Positions 63,502 through 64,000 of a stretch of 64,000 bases of DNA are shown in pieces. Origin of the DNA: Candidatus Poribacteria bacterium (GTDB lineage: Bacteria; Poribacteria; WGA-4E; PCPOR2b); contig JAJECO010000077.1 in NCBI GenBank assembly GCA_022822005.1, positions 1 to 64,000 on the forward strand, given 5' to 3'. Every line of letters begins with the position of its first letter. Within the stretch, counting starts at the first letter, position 1. The position numbers and the translations under genes were made by a program. The notes below the pieces were generated by a model. The model made no database searches. It had not been told where the DNA came from and worked only from the letters and a program-made list of their open reading frames with translations.

Positions 63502-63583
63502 TACCTACTTACATATCACCGACCCTCTGTCGTTTCCAACCGCTCACAAGTTGGTAGGATCGTACCGTCCCCTTACTCCTTGA

Positions 63584-64000
63584 TTAACTCAGTGCCTTTC
63601 TTATCCGATCCAACGCCTCGTCCAACCGATCATCAGGCACGGTCAAAACCAGTCGAAAATACCCTTCCCCATACTCGCCGTAAGATGCTCCGGGCGCAAT
63701 TACAACTGCTGCCTCCTCAAACATCAACGTTGCAAAATCCACAGAATTCATACCTTCAGGCGTTGGTAACCAGAGATAAAACGTTCCCTTTGGCACATCA
63801 TAGTCAGTCCAACCCAGTTCCTTGAAGGTGTTGACGACTCTTTCACGGCGATCGGTGTAGATAGGCATCATTTTCTCGATGTTATCTCGGCACTCTGTCA
63901 AGGCAGCGATCCCAGCGTATTGAATCGCGTTGAAAATTCCAGAGTCGGTGTTGCCTTTAACTTTCGCCATTCCCGTGATCAGTTCTGCATTCCCCATCGC
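63584..64000 (-). CDS. dapL: LL-diaminopimelate aminotransferase-like protein (N-terminal part outside window)
   Basis: The C-terminal 138 residues of a class I/II PLP aminotransferase enter from the window edge, including the codon before MGNAELITG. The stretch KVKGNTDSGIFNAIQYAGIAAL, then KGTFYLWLPTPEG and GEYGEGYFRLVLTVPDDRL, is typical of DapL-type enzymes, which make LL-diaminopimelate for lysine and peptidoglycan. The PLP lysine is outside the window, so the call rests on similarity of the tail. It is convergent with the SufR-like gene. Confidence 0.72.
   Translation of the reverse strand, partial: AMGNAELITGMAKVKGNTDSGIFNAIQYAGIAALTECRDNIEKMMPIYTDRRERVVNTFKELGWTDYDVPKGTFYLWLPTPEGMNSVDFATLMFEEAAVVIAPGASYGEYGEGYFRLVLTVPDDRLDEALDRIRKALS

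Overview
The window is ordinary chromosomal DNA of a bacterium with an outer membrane. It has diderm-type lipoproteins, a beta-barrel candidate, minCDE, secG and a primary-type sigma-70 factor. Genes are densely packed on both strands and most have clear Shine-Dalgarno sequences. No phage, transposase, CRISPR array, tRNA or rRNA was seen. The gene content points to an uncultivated marine or sponge-associated lineage such as Candidatus Poribacteria or a relative: repeated Gfo/Idh/MocA dehydrogenases, enolase-superfamily dehydratases, a phytanoyl-CoA dioxygenase, a DUF1080 protein, TRAP and SSS transporters, pyrophosphatases and housekeeping genes mixed together. That assignment is inference from gene content only.

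Layout. 1-6.5 kb: a partial zinc-ribbon membrane protein, two acetyltransferase genes, a Gfo/Idh/MocA oxidoreductase, thiamine pyrophosphokinase, a DUF2156 protein and a sugar-type ABC ATPase. 6.5-12 kb, plus strand: alr, a small ORF, rph-rdgB (overlapping), an M23 peptidase overlapping a YkgJ-type cysteine-cluster gene, and a Cof-type HAD phosphatase. 12-15.4 kb, minus strand: larA-minC-minD-minE. 15.7-23.7 kb, plus strand: gap, tpiA, secG, a membrane protein, tgt, a cytochrome c, trmFO and an anchored unknown protein that ends at a strong terminator. 24.8-28.2 kb: a pyrimidine operon, pyrK-(pterin dehydratase)-pyrD-pyrB, in which PyrB carries a PyrI-like zinc ribbon at its C terminus. 28.2-36 kb: an acid-sugar dehydratase, a Gfo/Idh/MocA protein, a large M14 peptidase, two lipoproteins, PhyH and a cupin. 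36-42.3 kb, minus strand: a HEAT/TPR protein, a membrane protein, glmM, yvcK/glmR and glmS, a cell-wall amino-sugar cluster. 42.6-51 kb: DUF1080, a fused TRAP permease, a kinase-like phosphotransferase, DUF3311 plus an SSS symporter, a glycosyltransferase, and three tandem half-size DMT-type membrane genes, the middle one broken by a nonsense codon. 51-56.9 kb, minus strand: a K+ channel with RCK domain, a barrel/FN3-lipoprotein/secreted-protein trio, an enolase-superfamily enzyme and PduO-type cobalamin adenosyltransferase. 57-64 kb: pepP, a B12-type radical SAM protein, an anchored unknown, nfuA, the sigma factor, a divergent SufR-like regulator and a partial dapL.

The strongest discovery is at 58445-59950. 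The radical SAM gene appears to end in a TGA, but the same frame continues as Ala-Glu-Pro directly after Cys-TGA. This recreates the C-U-A-E-P tail of a known but functionally uncharacterised radical SAM family, so the TGA very probably encodes selenocysteine. A compact hairpin with a G-containing loop sits about 19 nt after the TGA, as expected of a bacterial SECIS element. A conventional caller would drop the selenocysteine and 12 further residues. Two other signals stand out. One is a perfect terminator hairpin whose U-tract ends only about 17 nt before the start of this gene. The other is a pair of 21-bp direct repeats over the candidate larA promoter.
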